Part shown: piece by piece, positions 10,781 through 21,805 of the stretch | Position numbering within the stretch: position 1 is the first letter of the stretch | Layout: every line of letters begins with the position of its first letter | NCBI GenBank assembly: GCA_013176395.1 | Contig: JABMLP010000007.1 | Coordinates: forward strand, 1-64,000 | DNA from: Venturia oleaginea | Taxonomy: Eukaryota; Ascomycota; Dothideomycetes; Venturiales; Venturiaceae | Length of the DNA: 64,000 bases | Reading direction: 5' to 3' | Position numbers and translations under genes: made by a program | The notes under the pieces: model-generated | Database searches by the model: none | What the model saw: the letters and a program-made list of their open reading frames with translations, nothing else | Told to the model about the DNA's origin: nothing

Positions 10781-11070
10781 CCATATTGAGCCGATTGCGA
10801 GAGTCAGATATAAGGTGTTTGGCGCTCGAAAATGTACGCTCACATTCGTCAGACATCAGAGGTATTGCCAACATATCATACGAAAACCTCGCGAGATCTG
10901 GCTCAACAAGATAGTGATTGTTCCAGTAACTGAGGGCGTCGGTAGACGTTAAATTAGAACCACAGTAATGTTCAAAGCGATCAGTAACCCGGGGAGCCGT
11001 TTGAGGTTTCGAAATCGTCATCCGAGTGCCAGTAGTTGTTATCATAAGACGCAAATGAACCCCATTGAGT
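10781..11070 (-). pseudogene. hAT-2 transposase, dimerisation-domain piece
   Basis: Continuation of the hAT-2 transposase between the copia-1 insertion (11071) and the hAT-1 insertion (10780). Carries the hAT C-terminal dimerisation signature: LSYWNNHY, LARFSYDMLAIPLMSDECER, then TFSSAKHLISDSRNRLNMDL. The block just after copia-1 is in a different frame from the signature, so there is a frameshift near 11.0 kb. Confidence 0.8.
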
Positions 11071-11075
11071 GTCAT

Positions 11076-11260
11076 TGTTGGATGATACCACAATTTCAGT
11101 TAGCCGCAAAGGGGATATCGGTTGCATACAGCCGTCGGAATTATGTACCCTTCTTTTAATTTCAAAGCAATCACATCTGTATTGGTACCTCGCGGTTCCT
11201 AGCTTAATTGAAAGGACATGCAATTCTAAACCTCATCTTTTCACTGTGTACTATTGAAGA
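11076..11260 (+). repeat. copia-1 5' LTR
   Basis: 185 bp starting TGTTGGATGATACC and ending CTATTGAAGA. Matches 21806-21990 with about four substitutions. Confidence 0.93.
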
Positions 11261-11273
11261 GTTATAAGCCTGG
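11261..11273 (+). other. copia-1 primer-binding site
   Basis: GTTATAAGCCTGG directly after the 5' LTR. It equals the copia-2 and copia-3 site GTTATGAGCCCGG apart from two transition changes, and fits the copia-type primer made from the anticodon stem-loop of initiator tRNA-Met. Confidence 0.7.
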
Positions 11274-11459
11274 CTTGCCGACCCTCGTAAACACACCTTA
11301 CCCTTTCTGGTTCACCGCCGTGTATTGATACAACCCCTTCTATCAGACCCCATACACGCTAGTCCCATTAAGCCCATCTTTCAGTGTTTACAACGATTCT
11401 GCCATCGATCCAACATCCTCTCGGAATAGACGAAAAGATCCCTACCCCGACTACCACCA

Positions 11460-14297
11460 TGACGATATCAGCTGCATTAGTATCGTCAAAAGCTAAGGGA
11501 GGCTCCCTTGAGATCTTCCTTTCAGACCCCGCCAAGTGGAATGCCTTCCGTGATTGGATACGACAATTAGCCATCACAGATTCCCTCTGGGAGATTATTG
11601 ATCCCGATTTCGAGCCAAAAGCCATTCCAAATACGACACCACAAGTCTACGCTGAACAGCCTGTTCTTGTCCTTCGTAGGGCTCCTTTGCCAGTAGATGT
11701 TGGCCTCAAAGCAGCGACTGTCGGAGCTCCCGAAAATGCAGCGAAGAGGTGGGAATTTGAGTACAAATTGGGTGTTTTCAAAGTCGAGAAAATTGACTAC
11801 GACCTCAAGTTCAAGGCAATGAAGGAATTGAAAGCTAAGATCTATGCCAATGTTTCCGTTACCTATTCAGGACATCTTACCGAATGCGACACAGTTCAGG
11901 AAATTATGGCTGCCCTCAAAGAGCATGTTTGCCCAACTGATCGTGCCCTCAAGATTGAGGTTCGCCGCGAATATCAGTACCTCAATTCCATCGGTCCCAA
12001 AGGTAGCGACGTCGATACCTGGTTAAACAGATGGGTCTTCACTCACGGCCAGGCCGTCAAACTAGGCCTTGGCCAAGTTGAGGATGAACAGCCTATCTTC
12101 GACTTCATCACAGCAGTTCGCCGGTATGATAGCCAATAGGCTGACCTTCAAGAAGCCTTCGTGAACAACCTCCTCTCCGACGGCCTAGACCTCCCTCCAA
12201 TTGACAAAGTAGTCGCCCGATTTCGCAATACACGTCGTCTCAAAGTTGTTGAACACCGCACGCACAGTCAAAATTCACCTCTAGCATCATTTGCTACCTT
12301 CCAGGGCGAGCCCTCTGACACTAAGGTAACTGTAACTTCACGGTTTCCACGCACACCAAAGGAATGCCTCTGTGGAGAAGTCCACTTGGGGAGACTGTGA
12401 CCACCTTGTGGAATGCATACGGTCTCCCAGTTGGAAGCCAGATGCAATCAGAAAGGGCAAGGTTGACGACGCCATCAAGAAGAACAAGAAGCTGGTTGCA
12501 ATCATAAAACAGGTTAATGAAAAGGCTGTCAAGAGGCGTCAAACTGAAGCCTCAACCTCGACCTCTGCGAGTGCTCAACCGGAGTACATCATGGCCAACG
12601 CTACTTCGATCTACATTCATATTACTGAGGACATTCCTGACCTTGAACCAGTTCATATCAATGCATACTACTCTTCAGTAGTAGAAGCCCTAGATAATCC
12701 CGTTGCCGCCGCATTCTCCTCTCAAATTACCATTCACTCGAACATCTGGTATCTGGATTCTGCTTCCTCTCACCACGTCACCAACAGTCTTCAGTACTAT
12801 ACAGCAGAATCTACTATGCCGGCTGGCTCTACCATTACCTCAGGAACTGGCCTTTCGCACATCGTCTCTAAGGGCATAGTTAAACTGCCAGTCATGACAC
12901 CAACTGGTCCCAATTTCCTCGTGCTATCTGGGGTTATCTATGCCCCAGGTTTCAGCACAAATCTCATCTCTGTCTCTATCTTTATTGACAAAGGTTTCGA
13001 TGTCAATCTTCGCCTTAATCGCATCACAAAGGACAACAAGCCACTCATCAACTTTGAGAGAGAAGGCCCCATGTGGGTAATTGCACTGGAAGGAACATCA
13101 CCATCCATATCATCAAGGTGACTTGACACTTCAGTCACAACTCAAAGTGATACCTTACCACCGATGTATCAGTCCACTGACACTCCTGCCGATTTCGAGG
13201 CAACTGCTCTCTCCTCTGGTTTCAAAGGTGTAGCAGCAGCAGCCCTTGCCTCACAAACATCACAATCTCGTCCTCCAAAGAGAGCTACGGCTCTTGAATG
13301 GCATGAAATGCTTGTTCACGTTTCTCCTATAGCGTTGACAAAACTACAAGCAAATACTAGAGGTGTACACATCACAACTAACAACCACAAGTCACATCAT
13401 GCCAAATGTGAGTCCTGCTCCTTAGCCAAGGGGCAAAGGAAAGTCTCAAGACGTTTAGGGCACTCTGATGTCGCTGTTGGACTCCCATTTGAGAGGGTGT
13501 CAGTGGACATGGTCTATCATGGAATCTCTATTGACCATAATCGTTACTCAACTCATCTTGTATGCGAAACTTTTGGCTACCACATCGTCACCAATCACTG
13601 GGAAGAACACCAATCTTTTGATGCGATCATTGAGTTTGTCATGCTCATTGAGTCAACGGGGTACAAAATTCGGTTTCTCCAGACTGATGAGTTCAGATCT
13701 CAACGCCTCAACTCCTTCCTTGCCCAACACGGCATCAAAAGAGAAGCCTCTGCAGCCCATACACAGGCTCAGAATGGTGGAGCTGAAAAGGCAGGTCACT
13801 TTCTCTCCCGCATTGCACGTTCAATGATGATACATGCAAAACTCCCGCACAATCTGTGGTCAGATGCTGTCAAGTGTGCAGCCTATCTATTCAATCTTTG
13901 GCCAACTCGACACCTTGGATGGAAGACACCTTACGAATGTATTACTGGCCGCAAACCCAACCTCGCACATCTCGAAATCTTTGGTTGCAGAGCATACCCT
14001 CTACGGTATAGACTAGCCAAACTCGACAAAATGGAACCTCGCACACACATTGGCTATCTCGTCGGCTACGACTGATCCAATATCTTCAGAATCTGAGCAC
14101 CTTCCCAAAAGAGAGTTGTCCGAAGCAGAGATGTTACTTTTGACTCCACTAAGTTCTATAAACCTTCAGAGGTAGATCTGGGCATCATTAGAGAGATTGA
14201 AGAAGTAATTGAGATCCAACAGCCATTGCGTTCACTCAATGATGGAATCGAAGAAGCGATGCTTGACACCTTTCAGTTTACTCCACCAAACTTTGGT
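11460..14297 (+). pseudogene. copia-1 gag-protease-integrase, broken
   Basis: From ATG 11460: gag (first ~225 codons to TAG 12137-12139), a degenerate zinc-knuckle-like CLCG segment with a frameshift near 12,370, the aspartic protease motif WYLDSASSHHV near 12,750, a GAG pre-integrase segment WHEMLVHVSP with CxxC, and the integrase core with VDMVYH (Asp), QTDEF (Asp) and NGGAEKAGH (Glu). In-frame stops at 12137, 13119, 14073 and near 14094 look like single transitions. The coding sequence is cut at GAACC (14298-14302), where copia-2 is inserted, and resumes at 20026. Confidence 0.85.
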
Positions 14298-14302
14298 GAA
14301 CC

Positions 14303-14475
14303 TACAAAGTAGCGATGTATGATGTCAAAAGTGTGTGAATACGAGTGGAAATGAATGAATGCATAATGTCTAGTATACAGAGACTGAAGCTGCTTATATG
14401 GGCCTTAATGAGGCTGTTTGCAGCGATACAAAGAGAGAGAGAGACATCAAACCACAATCCATAATCCACGTTCCA
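14303..14475 (-). repeat. copia-2 3' LTR
   Basis: 173 bp; on the minus strand begins TGGAACGTGG and ends CGCTACTTTGTA. Serves as the empty-site copy of the 5' LTR, which carries a nested insertion. Confidence 0.93.
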
Positions 14476-14656
14476 CGCCCCTTCAGCTTTTGAGCGATTA
14501 CAGAGTGAGAAAGATAATAGAATGAGTGGATGGTTTGAACAACAAAAATGAGTAACTGCCTGACATATGAAAACCCTTGACCCTGTCTGAAAATGAGACC
14601 CTCTGGTGGTTGGTTCTTGAGCCTAACCCAATAAGAATAATACACAAACTGATTCT

Positions 14657-17600
14657 CTAGCCAAACGTGAGTGGCTTGCCTTTGTTAGTCATTCCAATCA
14701 AGTGCAGAAAATGCTCGAACTTCTGCCTTGAGAGTAGCTTCGTGAACCCATCTGCTGGCATGTCGTTGGTAGGTAGCCATTCTATCTTGATGCGACCGGC
14801 TTGAATTTCTTGCCTGAGCCAATGGTGGTGTATGTCGACGTGCCGTAACTTATTAATTAGTTCAGGAGCTTCGGTGGTAACTAGTCGGATAGTCTGCTGG
14901 TTGTCGCATTTGATAATAACGTCTTCAGGTAGTTGAAAATTGATTTCCCTAAAGAGATTCTTCCACCATATTACTTCCTTGCCCACCCTTGAGGCCGCTA
15001 GTAACTCTGCTTCTGTTGACGATGTTGTCACAGTCTTTTGCATTGACGATTTCCATGCAATGAGTCCACCAAAGAGACTGAATTCATAGCCTTGACGGCT
15101 TTTGCGGGTTTCCGGATCATCACCGTACGATGCATCTGTCGAGATGTGGTGGAGAGGACCCATTTCGTTTCTACCGTCGTAGGTAATGTCGTAATCCCGG
15201 TAATCTCTGAGATAACTGATGCAGTGATTTGCGGTGTGAAGATGTTCCGGACCTGGATTGCATTGGAAACGCGATAATTCAGAGAATGCAAATGTAATAT
15301 CTGCTCTGATAATGATTGCTGCATATCCGAGGTTACCCACCTTCTGGCGCATTTCCTGAATCTGTCCTTTTGTTGCTTCTCCAGTGTATTTAACCAGTGG
15401 CGCTGAAGGTAATGGTGTGTGGACAGTGTGCGTCAGTAGAGAGGATTCAAATCGCTTGCATACCTTGTTAATGTAGGCGCCCTGGTTCAATGTGAGGGTT
15501 CTCTTTTCTCGATTCCTGGTAACTTCAATGCCAAGGAAGAGGTGAGGTTCTCCCATCATTCGGATGTCGTATTTGGCGGTGAGTTTAGCCTTGAAATCCT
15601 CAAAGTGTCGCTGGTGCTCTTTGCGAGATAGCACAATGATGTCGTCAACAAAGAAGAAGACTAGGAGGTATTCGTTGTGGTAGAGACAATTGACTCCTAC
15701 TACCGGGAATAATCCAATGGATTGCAAGAAGCCTGATATGTCGTTGTGCCAGAGATGAGGTGACCGGCGGAGTCCGTATAGGGCCATCAAAATATGCCAA
15801 AGTTGGCCTTTCTCTCCGAAACCTGGAGGTGGTGTTGTGTAGATGACTTCATCTAGTTTAGCGTTAAGGAATGCTGTGATAGCATCATACTGCCTCGCCT
15901 CAAGTCCGAAGTATGCACAGAGAGCCATTAAGAATCTCATAACTTCTGCTGCCAGGGTTGCTGCATACGTGTCAAGATCGGTCAACGGCTGCTTGTCGCC
16001 TCGTACACATAATCGTGCCTTAAGTCTGGTGAGATAGCCTTCGCTGTCGAATTTGTAGTCAAAGACCCACTTGAGTGGAATAGGTTTAGGTGAGATTCCT
16101 GGCGTGTGGGATATGACTTTGAATACCCCTTTCTTCTTGCAGCGATCGATCTCTTCGCACATAGCTTGCAGCCATTCTGTCCATAATGGGTGCTTCTTTG
16201 CTTGATCGTATGTCTGAGGAACTGGTGGAAGGTTATCCCTATGTCGGCGCGCAGTTTGGATGAAGGTATGAAATGTACTGGACCATTCTGAAAATGGGAG
16301 GGTAACTTTCCTTATGAAGAATGAAGTTGCAATTGCACTGCCGGTGTAGTGTGCATTCCGGCCAGATCTGGTTCGGCGCTCGAGAATCTCTACTTTGCTC
16401 ACGTCGTGCCTTGGCTTAATAGCGGCGTCCTGGGTAGTGAATTTTCCGAATGTGCGATTGCGTTGAACTGGTTCTTCCTCCTTATCGTCCCGATCGGGAA
16501 GGTCCTTATCCTTGCTGGTGTTATCTTCCTGCTGAACTGGTGCTGTTGCTTTCGGAATTGTAAACAGAATATCATCCTTAAGTAGATCCGGAGGTTCAAT
16601 CCCAGGTTCTGTTGGCATTCGTGGTGGAGGTGCTATGATGATAGATGGCTGAATTGCTTCTGGAATGATTGCTGCGGCATCCAGTTCTGTAGGATCAAAA
16701 ATGTAGTCACTCTCGTCAAAGATAACATCCCGAGAACGGATCACCTTACGCTGTGATGGGACATAGACCCTGAAGATATTGGTACCTTCATATCCAATAA
16801 GATAACCAATGAATGCCCTCGCTGCAGTTTTGTCAAGGCGAGGAATTCCGTGCTTAATGAGGACGTAGCACTTGCAGTTATATACCTTGAAGTAGAAGAT
16901 GACAGGCTTCTCGTGATAGACAATCTCATACGGAGACTTCCACCCTAGAGATTCCATTGGCAGTTTGTTCTCAATGATAGCCACAGTTTTTGCAAACTCT
17001 GGCCAGAGATCAAACGAAAGTCCTGACTGATTTGCTAAGCATCTCATCTTTACTATAAGCCATTTACCATGCACTTCAGCAGGGCCATTCTGTTCTGAGG
17101 TGTGAGGTGCTGATTGTTCCATAATGATACCCTTGAGTCTGACGAAGTCAAACCATGTATTGATGGCGGTGTCAATCTCACCAAAAGCAGTCTCACCATC
17201 TGTATGAAAATACTTGATAGTGATACCAAAAATGTTGAAGATTAGATTGACCACGTAGATCGAAATGCGAGGGATGTCGGTCTTCTTTTTGTGTGTGAAG
17301 ATAAGCTGAAAATGACACCACTCACACGCATAATGGCTGAGCCATTTGTCGCCGTTGTATGCTGTTTTCATAGGAACAACGTCATAGTTCAGTCGCTGAA
17401 AAGGTCCTGTTGCTGGGTGCTCCTTGAAGCTTGACTTGCTGATTACTTGGTGATGTTTTGAGACTCCGCACACCTCACAGTCTTTTGTCGAAGGAGCGTA
17501 AGTAACGGTGATATCATCTCGTACTGCCGCCGCCAAATGCTTCATTGTCGCTGGGCCTGGGTGACAAAGTCTGAGGTGCCAAAGATCTGATGGCTTTGTT

Positions 17601-19399
17601 ATAAGTAGCTGTTTCTGCTGAACTTCCTTCTTCGTGAATTTTTGAACAACTGACTGGGTGGCGAATGCTGTGCCTATACGAGGATCCATTGCATATGCGT
17701 GGTGAGAAGGTGGAGTGAATTCTAAACACCAGTAACTGAAGTGCTTGGTAGGGATAAACAGAGGTGTGGTGAGTTCTTCGCAGATATACCCACCATTGAG
17801 GGTGATTAAATGCAATCCCTTCTGCTCAAGTTTGTGATTTGAGAGCAGGTTAACACGGTAATAGGGACAGAGAGCAACTTCGGAGACTGTGATGTAGGCT
17901 TCATTACCCTTAGGCGTGTTCACTTTGAGAAGGACAGTTCCATATGACTCCACCTTGTATTTAGTGAGGCCACATTGCACGTAGTCATCTGGATAAGCCT
18001 CGTAAGTCTTTGTGTAATTGTTGCGAAGAGGAGAATTACAGATATGAATATCTGAGGCTCCATCAAGGACCCAGGCGTTGGTGAAGTAGTAGGGATCCGA
18101 GAGACTGTCTGAGTTGAATGCTGAACTTGATCTTAATGGAAACTGGTTAACGTTGACTACGCTAGCCTGTTCTGGAGAATATACTGGTTCAAACTCCTCG
18201 GAATTGAGCTCAGAATCTTCTGAATCAGATTCTGAAAGGTTTTCAAAGTTGAGTGATGACTGAAACGCTGTGCCAATCGCCCCTTGATTGAATGAGGTAT
18301 GACACACGCGTGCGATTGGGACTCCGCCTGGCCCTGTCTGATTGTGAGACTTCTCATTTGAGTTAGAGGGACTGTTAGTTCCTGAAGATTTGGTATCTTT
18401 AGCTTCCTTCCACTTCTTGTACTCGGCTTTATCCTTGTCCACCATACTTTGAACCTTGGGGTCCTTCAATGCCTTAGCCACCTTCTCAACAATCTCAGGT
18501 TTGAATACGAAATCATCTTTGTGCGGGATGCCTGTGCAATAGGAGCAGTTACCCGGTCGGTGGAACTTGTGGTTGTTACCGCAAGGACACTTCTTCTTGT
18601 TCTTGTTGCCGGATTGTGAGCCGTCGGGGCCTAGGCCGTTCAGAGAGGCTTGTCCAGTGTAAAATGCAGCCATGTTCTGGCCACCTGGTACTGGCATTGA
18701 TTGTGGGCGCGAGTTCTGGTATGATCGAAAATCGTTTAGAAGATCTGGCACAGTTTTAAGGCGGTAATTTGGATCCTGCAAGCCCGCACGGCACTGATCT
18801 GCCCAGATGTTGTCTATCTTGTGAAGCAAGTTAATGATTTGGAACATCGGCATCTTGCCCTTTGACTCTGCGAGGTCCGCCTTCGTAATCTTCTCAAAGA
18901 CTACAGTCACTTTGTCCAGGAGAATCCTCCAATCTTGACTTGCTGTATCCATCATAAGTGTTGAAAACCAGAGATTCTGTAGCTGGAAGTTGACCGCCTC
19001 GTCCGTAGGTTTGTTGCGCTTCTGGAGCTTGATAAGGGTGTCTCGAACTGAGGACGTGTCAGAGATCGTGTCAAGGTTAGAGTGGGTGATGTGTTTCCTA
19101 ATCCAGTCGTGAATATGGATGAGGGCGGCGTCTTCTCGTTGATACTGAGCGTTCTTGAAGTTGTATTCAGTGACGAGAAGCTTATATTTTTCGATGCCTC
19201 TATCGTCCAAGTTCTCCACTTCGTTGACCGCGTTGTTCGACGCCTTTGCTGCTGTTGGTACAGTGGGTGCTGCTGTGTGCTCCTTCGGCGTTGTACTATC
19301 GGGATTGATGATATCCCATACGTGGTTGTCGATGGCTGTTTTCTTTACTGACTGGATGAAGAGTGGCCATTCAGTATGATCGTTCAGTACGACTTCCAC
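14657..19399 (-). CDS. copia-2 Gag-Pol polyprotein
   Basis: An uninterrupted frame of about 1,580 codons. In order: gag (VLNDHTEWPLFIQ), a Cys/His knuckle region CPCGNNHKFHRPGNCSYC, protease active site WVLDGASDIH, pre-integrase WHLRLCHPG with CxxC, integrase catalytic residues NYDVVPM (Asp), HTDGETAF (Asp) and NGPAEVHGK (Glu), reverse transcriptase YDAITAFLNAKLDE and FFFVDDIIVL, and RNase H SSTEAELLAA...HVDIHHHWL. All catalytic residues I can place are present. Oddity: no ATG occurs in frame upstream of 19399; the frame extends to about 19,465, and where a start is expected (near 19,433) the codon is ATA. Either the start codon was lost by a G-to-A change or a non-AUG start is used. The coordinate 19399 is a GTG, not a proven start. 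Confidence 0.9.
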   Translation of the reverse strand: MEVVLNDHTEWPLFIQSVKKTAIDNHVWDIINPDSTTPKEHTAAPTVPTAAKASNNAVNEVENLDDRGIEKYKLLVTEYNFKNAQYQREDAALIHIHDWIRKHITHSNLDTISDTSSVRDTLIKLQKRNKPTDEAVNFQLQNLWFSTLMMDTASQDWRILLDKVTVVFEKITKADLAESKGKMPMFQIINLLHKIDNIWADQCRAGLQDPNYRLKTVPDLLNDFRSYQNSRPQSMPVPGGQNMAAFYTGQASLNGLGPDGSQSGNKNKKKCPCGNNHKFHRPGNCSYCTGIPHKDDFVFKPEIVEKVAKALKDPKVQSMVDKDKAEYKKWKEAKDTKSSGTNSPSNSNEKSHNQTGPGGVPIARVCHTSFNQGAIGTAFQSSLNFENLSESDSEDSELNSEEFEPVYSPEQASVVNVNQFPLRSSSAFNSDSLSDPYYFTNAWVLDGASDIHICNSPLRNNYTKTYEAYPDDYVQCGLTKYKVESYGTVLLKVNTPKGNEAYITVSEVALCPYYRVNLLSNHKLEQKGLHLITLNGGYICEELTTPLFIPTKHFSYWCLEFTPPSHHAYAMDPRIGTAFATQSVVQKFTKKEVQQKQLLITKPSDLWHLRLCHPGPATMKHLAAAVRDDITVTYAPSTKDCEVCGVSKHHQVISKSSFKEHPATGPFQRLNYDVVPMKTAYNGDKWLSHYACEWCHFQLIFTHKKKTDIPRISIYVVNLIFNIFGITIKYFHTDGETAFGEIDTAINTWFDFVRLKGIIMEQSAPHTSEQNGPAEVHGKWLIVKMRCLANQSGLSFDLWPEFAKTVAIIENKLPMESLGWKSPYEIVYHEKPVIFYFKVYNCKCYVLIKHGIPRLDKTAARAFIGYLIGYEGTNIFRVYVPSQRKVIRSRDVIFDESDYIFDPTELDAAAIIPEAIQPSIIIAPPPRMPTEPGIEPPDLLKDDILFTIPKATAPVQQEDNTSKDKDLPDRDDKEEEPVQRNRTFGKFTTQDAAIKPRHDVSKVEILERRTRSGRNAHYTGSAIATSFFIRKVTLPFSEWSSTFHTFIQTARRHRDNLPPVPQTYDQAKKHPLWTEWLQAMCEEIDRCKKKGVFKVISHTPGISPKPIPLKWVFDYKFDSEGYLTRLKARLCVRGDKQPLTDLDTYAATLAAEVMRFLMALCAYFGLEARQYDAITAFLNAKLDEVIYTTPPPGFGEKGQLWHILMALYGLRRSPHLWHNDISGFLQSIGLFPVVGVNCLYHNEYLLVFFFVDDIIVLSRKEHQRHFEDFKAKLTAKYDIRMMGEPHLFLGIEVTRNREKRTLTLNQGAYINKVCKRFESSLLTHTVHTPLPSAPLVKYTGEATKGQIQEMRQKVGNLGYAAIIIRADITFAFSELSRFQCNPGPEHLHTANHCISYLRDYRDYDITYDGRNEMGPLHHISTDASYGDDPETRKSRQGYEFSLFGGLIAWKSSMQKTVTTSSTEAELLAASRVGKEVIWWKNLFREINFQLPEDVIIKCDNQQTIRLVTTEAPELINKLRHVDIHHHWLRQEIQAGRIKIEWLPTNDMPADGFTKLLSRQKFEHFLHLIGMTNKGKPLTFG

Positions 19400-19656
19400 C
19401 CGCTGGGTGGAGTTTGTGGTAGTTATTGATATGCTGTTTTCGCGACTTTCTGCTGTTTCTCAGTGTTACCGGCAAAGTATCGTGTATGAAAAGTGTCAAG
19501 AGCTATTTGTAATGAGGCCTACAGTCTCTCAAACTGTGTGTAGTGGCTCTCAGTATGTCGTTTGTAGTACGTGGTGTACGAAAAGTGTGATGCTGCTTTG
19601 CCGAAATGCGCGGGTTCACGTGATATCGTGCTGAAAATTGGTGAGACCCTAGTATT

Positions 19657-19669
19657 CCGGGCTCATAAC
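19657..19669 (-). other. copia-2 primer-binding site
   Basis: GTTATGAGCCCGG on the minus strand, immediately inside the 5' LTR. It is complementary to the anticodon-arm region of initiator tRNA-Met, the primer type known for Drosophila copia (its site is a close match). Confidence 0.75.
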
Positions 19670-20020
19670 TACAAAGTAGCGATGTATGATGTCAAAAGTG
19701 TGTGAATACGAGTGGAAATGAATGAATGCATAATGTCTAGTGTTGAATTGGCTTCATTCGGTAATGGAAACAAAGGAACTAAGGTAGACTAGGAAATAAA
19801 GACAGCGAGATAAGGGGGGGTAGTTCCTGTATTCTTATCTAAAGAAGAAGAGGGAGAGGGAGGCCCTCCCTCTTCTTAAGTACCGAGATACTTGGCACGT
19901 GATTGAAACCACATCTAGAATACAGAGACTGAAGCTGCTTATATGGGCCTTAATGAGGCTGTTTGCAGCGATACAAAGAGAGAGAGAGACATCAAACCAC
20001 AATCCATAATCCACGTTCCA
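19670..20020 (-). repeat. copia-2 5' LTR containing a nested solo LTR
   Basis: Same 173-bp LTR as 14303-14475, interrupted at TCTAG by the solo LTR at 19741-19913. Confidence 0.93.
19741..19913 (+). repeat. 173-bp solo LTR inside the copia-2 5' LTR
   Basis: Begins TGTTGAATTGGC, ends GATTGAAACCACA (TG...CA), with the 5-bp duplication TCTAG at 19736-19740 and 19914-19918. Its sequence is unrelated to the LTR it sits in despite the same length. Orientation is arbitrary. It is the innermost insertion of nest 1. Confidence 0.88.
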
Positions 20021-20025
20021 GAACC

Positions 20026-21751
20026 TCCAGTTACTGAATCAAGTCAACCCTCGTCACCGGCTCAATCAATATCAACAAAAGCTCCTGAACTTCAATCTCA
20101 ACTTCCATCACCATCTTCATCTGTTACTCTCCTTTCGCAGGAGTCAGCAACTGACTCCTCTGATGACACAGAGAGTGATGAAGAAGACTCCGAAGAAGAA
20201 ATGATGAGGATGGTGATGATAATAGTAATGACAATGTACCAGAACCTAGTCATACTCAATCTCCATACCCGACACCATTAGTTTCTACTTCAACTACTTC
20301 CACTGTCAGGCCCTCCTAAACTGCAGAGGTCTCTCAGGAATACACCGCAGTTGGTGCAGATACTGACATCAAAAACATCATTTCTGGGAAGAGGACTCGT
20401 CATCAGGCACATATTACTGCTGTCAATGAGTTATCCGGGTATCTTTTCCCAAGTACTGGCATCAAATGATTCGACATCCATACGCCGATCAGTTCATTGC
20501 AGCTGCAGAGAAAGAATTCAACCAACTCCCCCGTGCAGGAACCTTCAAACCTCTATCACCCTCTGAGATGGATCCCAGCATTCTGCAACTCCCTATGATG
20601 TGGGTATTCTCGTACAAATCGGATTCTGATGGCTACCTCACCAAATACAAGGCACATCTCTGTGTACGAGGCGATCTTCAAACCACTATGGCAGAAACTG
20701 CAGCAACAACCCTCGCTGCACGAATCTTTCGCTTCATGATGGCCCTCATTGCTGCTTTCGGACTCGACATGTGGCAATACGATATTGTCAATGCATACAT
20801 CAATGCCAACGTTAACGAGACTGTATACGTCAGGTACCCTGACGGCTTCCCAGGCAATGGTGTCTTGTTACTCCTCCGTGCATTATACGGACTTCGCCAA
20901 TCACCTCTTCTTTGGCAACGTAACTTCAGCGAAACCCTCGAATCTTTTGGCCTTACTCCTATTCCAGGAATTCCATGTCTCTTTGTGAAACAAGACATGC
21001 TGGTATTCTTCTTTGTGGATGACATTATTGTCGCTTGTCATCCAAGATCTCGTCACCTCGTTACTGAATTCGAAGCCAAACTCAGATTTCGGTATGCTAT
21101 CAAACAGATAGGCCTCCCTGAGTACTTCCTTGGTATCCGCATTCTACGCAACTTTGAGGCCAAAACCATCAGTCTCTTGCAGGATGAATACATCGAAAAG
21201 ATTACCAATCGCTTCAATCTGACATCACGAAAAGCCGTCTCTTCACCGATGCCAAATGTTCCTCTTACAACACGTCTTGATAAGGCCTCTCCGCAGTTCA
21301 TCTTTGCCTATCAACTTCTACCACTGAAGCTGAACTCCTCGCTCTTTCTGGAGCTTCACGCGAAATGATGTGGTGGAACCGCTTCTTTAAAGCCATCAGA
21401 TTCAACCCTCAGGAACCAACAATTATTCACTGTGACAACGCTCAAATAGTCAAACTTATGAACAACGAATCGCCCAAACTTGTAACTCGACTGCGTCATG
21501 TCGACATTCACCAAATGTGGCTTCGCCAGCAGGTTCAAGCTGCTATTATCATCGTCATTTGGATAGCCACTGCCCTCATGGTTGCCGACGGAATGACGAA
21601 AATCCTGAGCCCTCAACAACATCAAAACTTCTTATCTCAACTCAATATGGTTGACGTCGAGCACCTCATCAAAGTGTTGGGAAAATCACCTCCAAAAACC
21701 ACACCAAAACCAGCCAATCAGGCTTCACCAAATTTCAACACCAAGGACTGA
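20026..21751 (+). pseudogene. copia-1 RT-RNase H, broken
   Basis: Resumes after copia-2 with a Ser/Pro/acidic linker, then reverse transcriptase: MWVFSYKSDSDGYLTKYKAH, YDIVNAYINANVNE (Asp) and FFFVDDIIVA (catalytic Asp-Asp). After about 21,290 the reading jumps from the RT C-terminus to STTEAELLALSGASREMMWW of RNase H in another frame, so roughly 100 codons are deleted. RNase H ends HVDIHQMWLRQQV and a stop at 21751. Not functional. Confidence 0.85.
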
Positions 21752-21805
21752 AGTATCACCACTTTTCTATGTCATGTCAGGCCTGAGGCTAGCCCTGAGA
21801 GGGTG

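Larger units (their letters stand above)
14303..20020 (-). mobile_element. copia-2: young Ty1/copia element nested in copia-1
   Basis: Bounded by 173-bp LTRs (14303-14475, and 19670-20020 where a solo LTR plus TSD adds 178 bp). Once the nested LTR is removed, the two LTRs differ at a single base. The 5-bp duplication GAACC flanks it (14298-14302 and 20021-20025). The primer site lies next to the 5' LTR and a purine tract (AAGGGGCG) next to the 3' LTR. Polyprotein is open for 1,580 codons. It is the least decayed element here. Confidence 0.95.

Noticed and set aside
14381..14430. RNase H-like peptide (TEAAYMGLNEA) encoded in the copia-2 LTR
   Set aside because: The segment is within the LTR of copia-2, present at both ends, and does not continue as a coding domain.
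14297..20025. A 175-bp target duplication around copia-2
   Set aside because: The duplicated segment abuts the primer site on one side and the purine tract on the other, so it is the LTR pair; the real TSD is GAACC.
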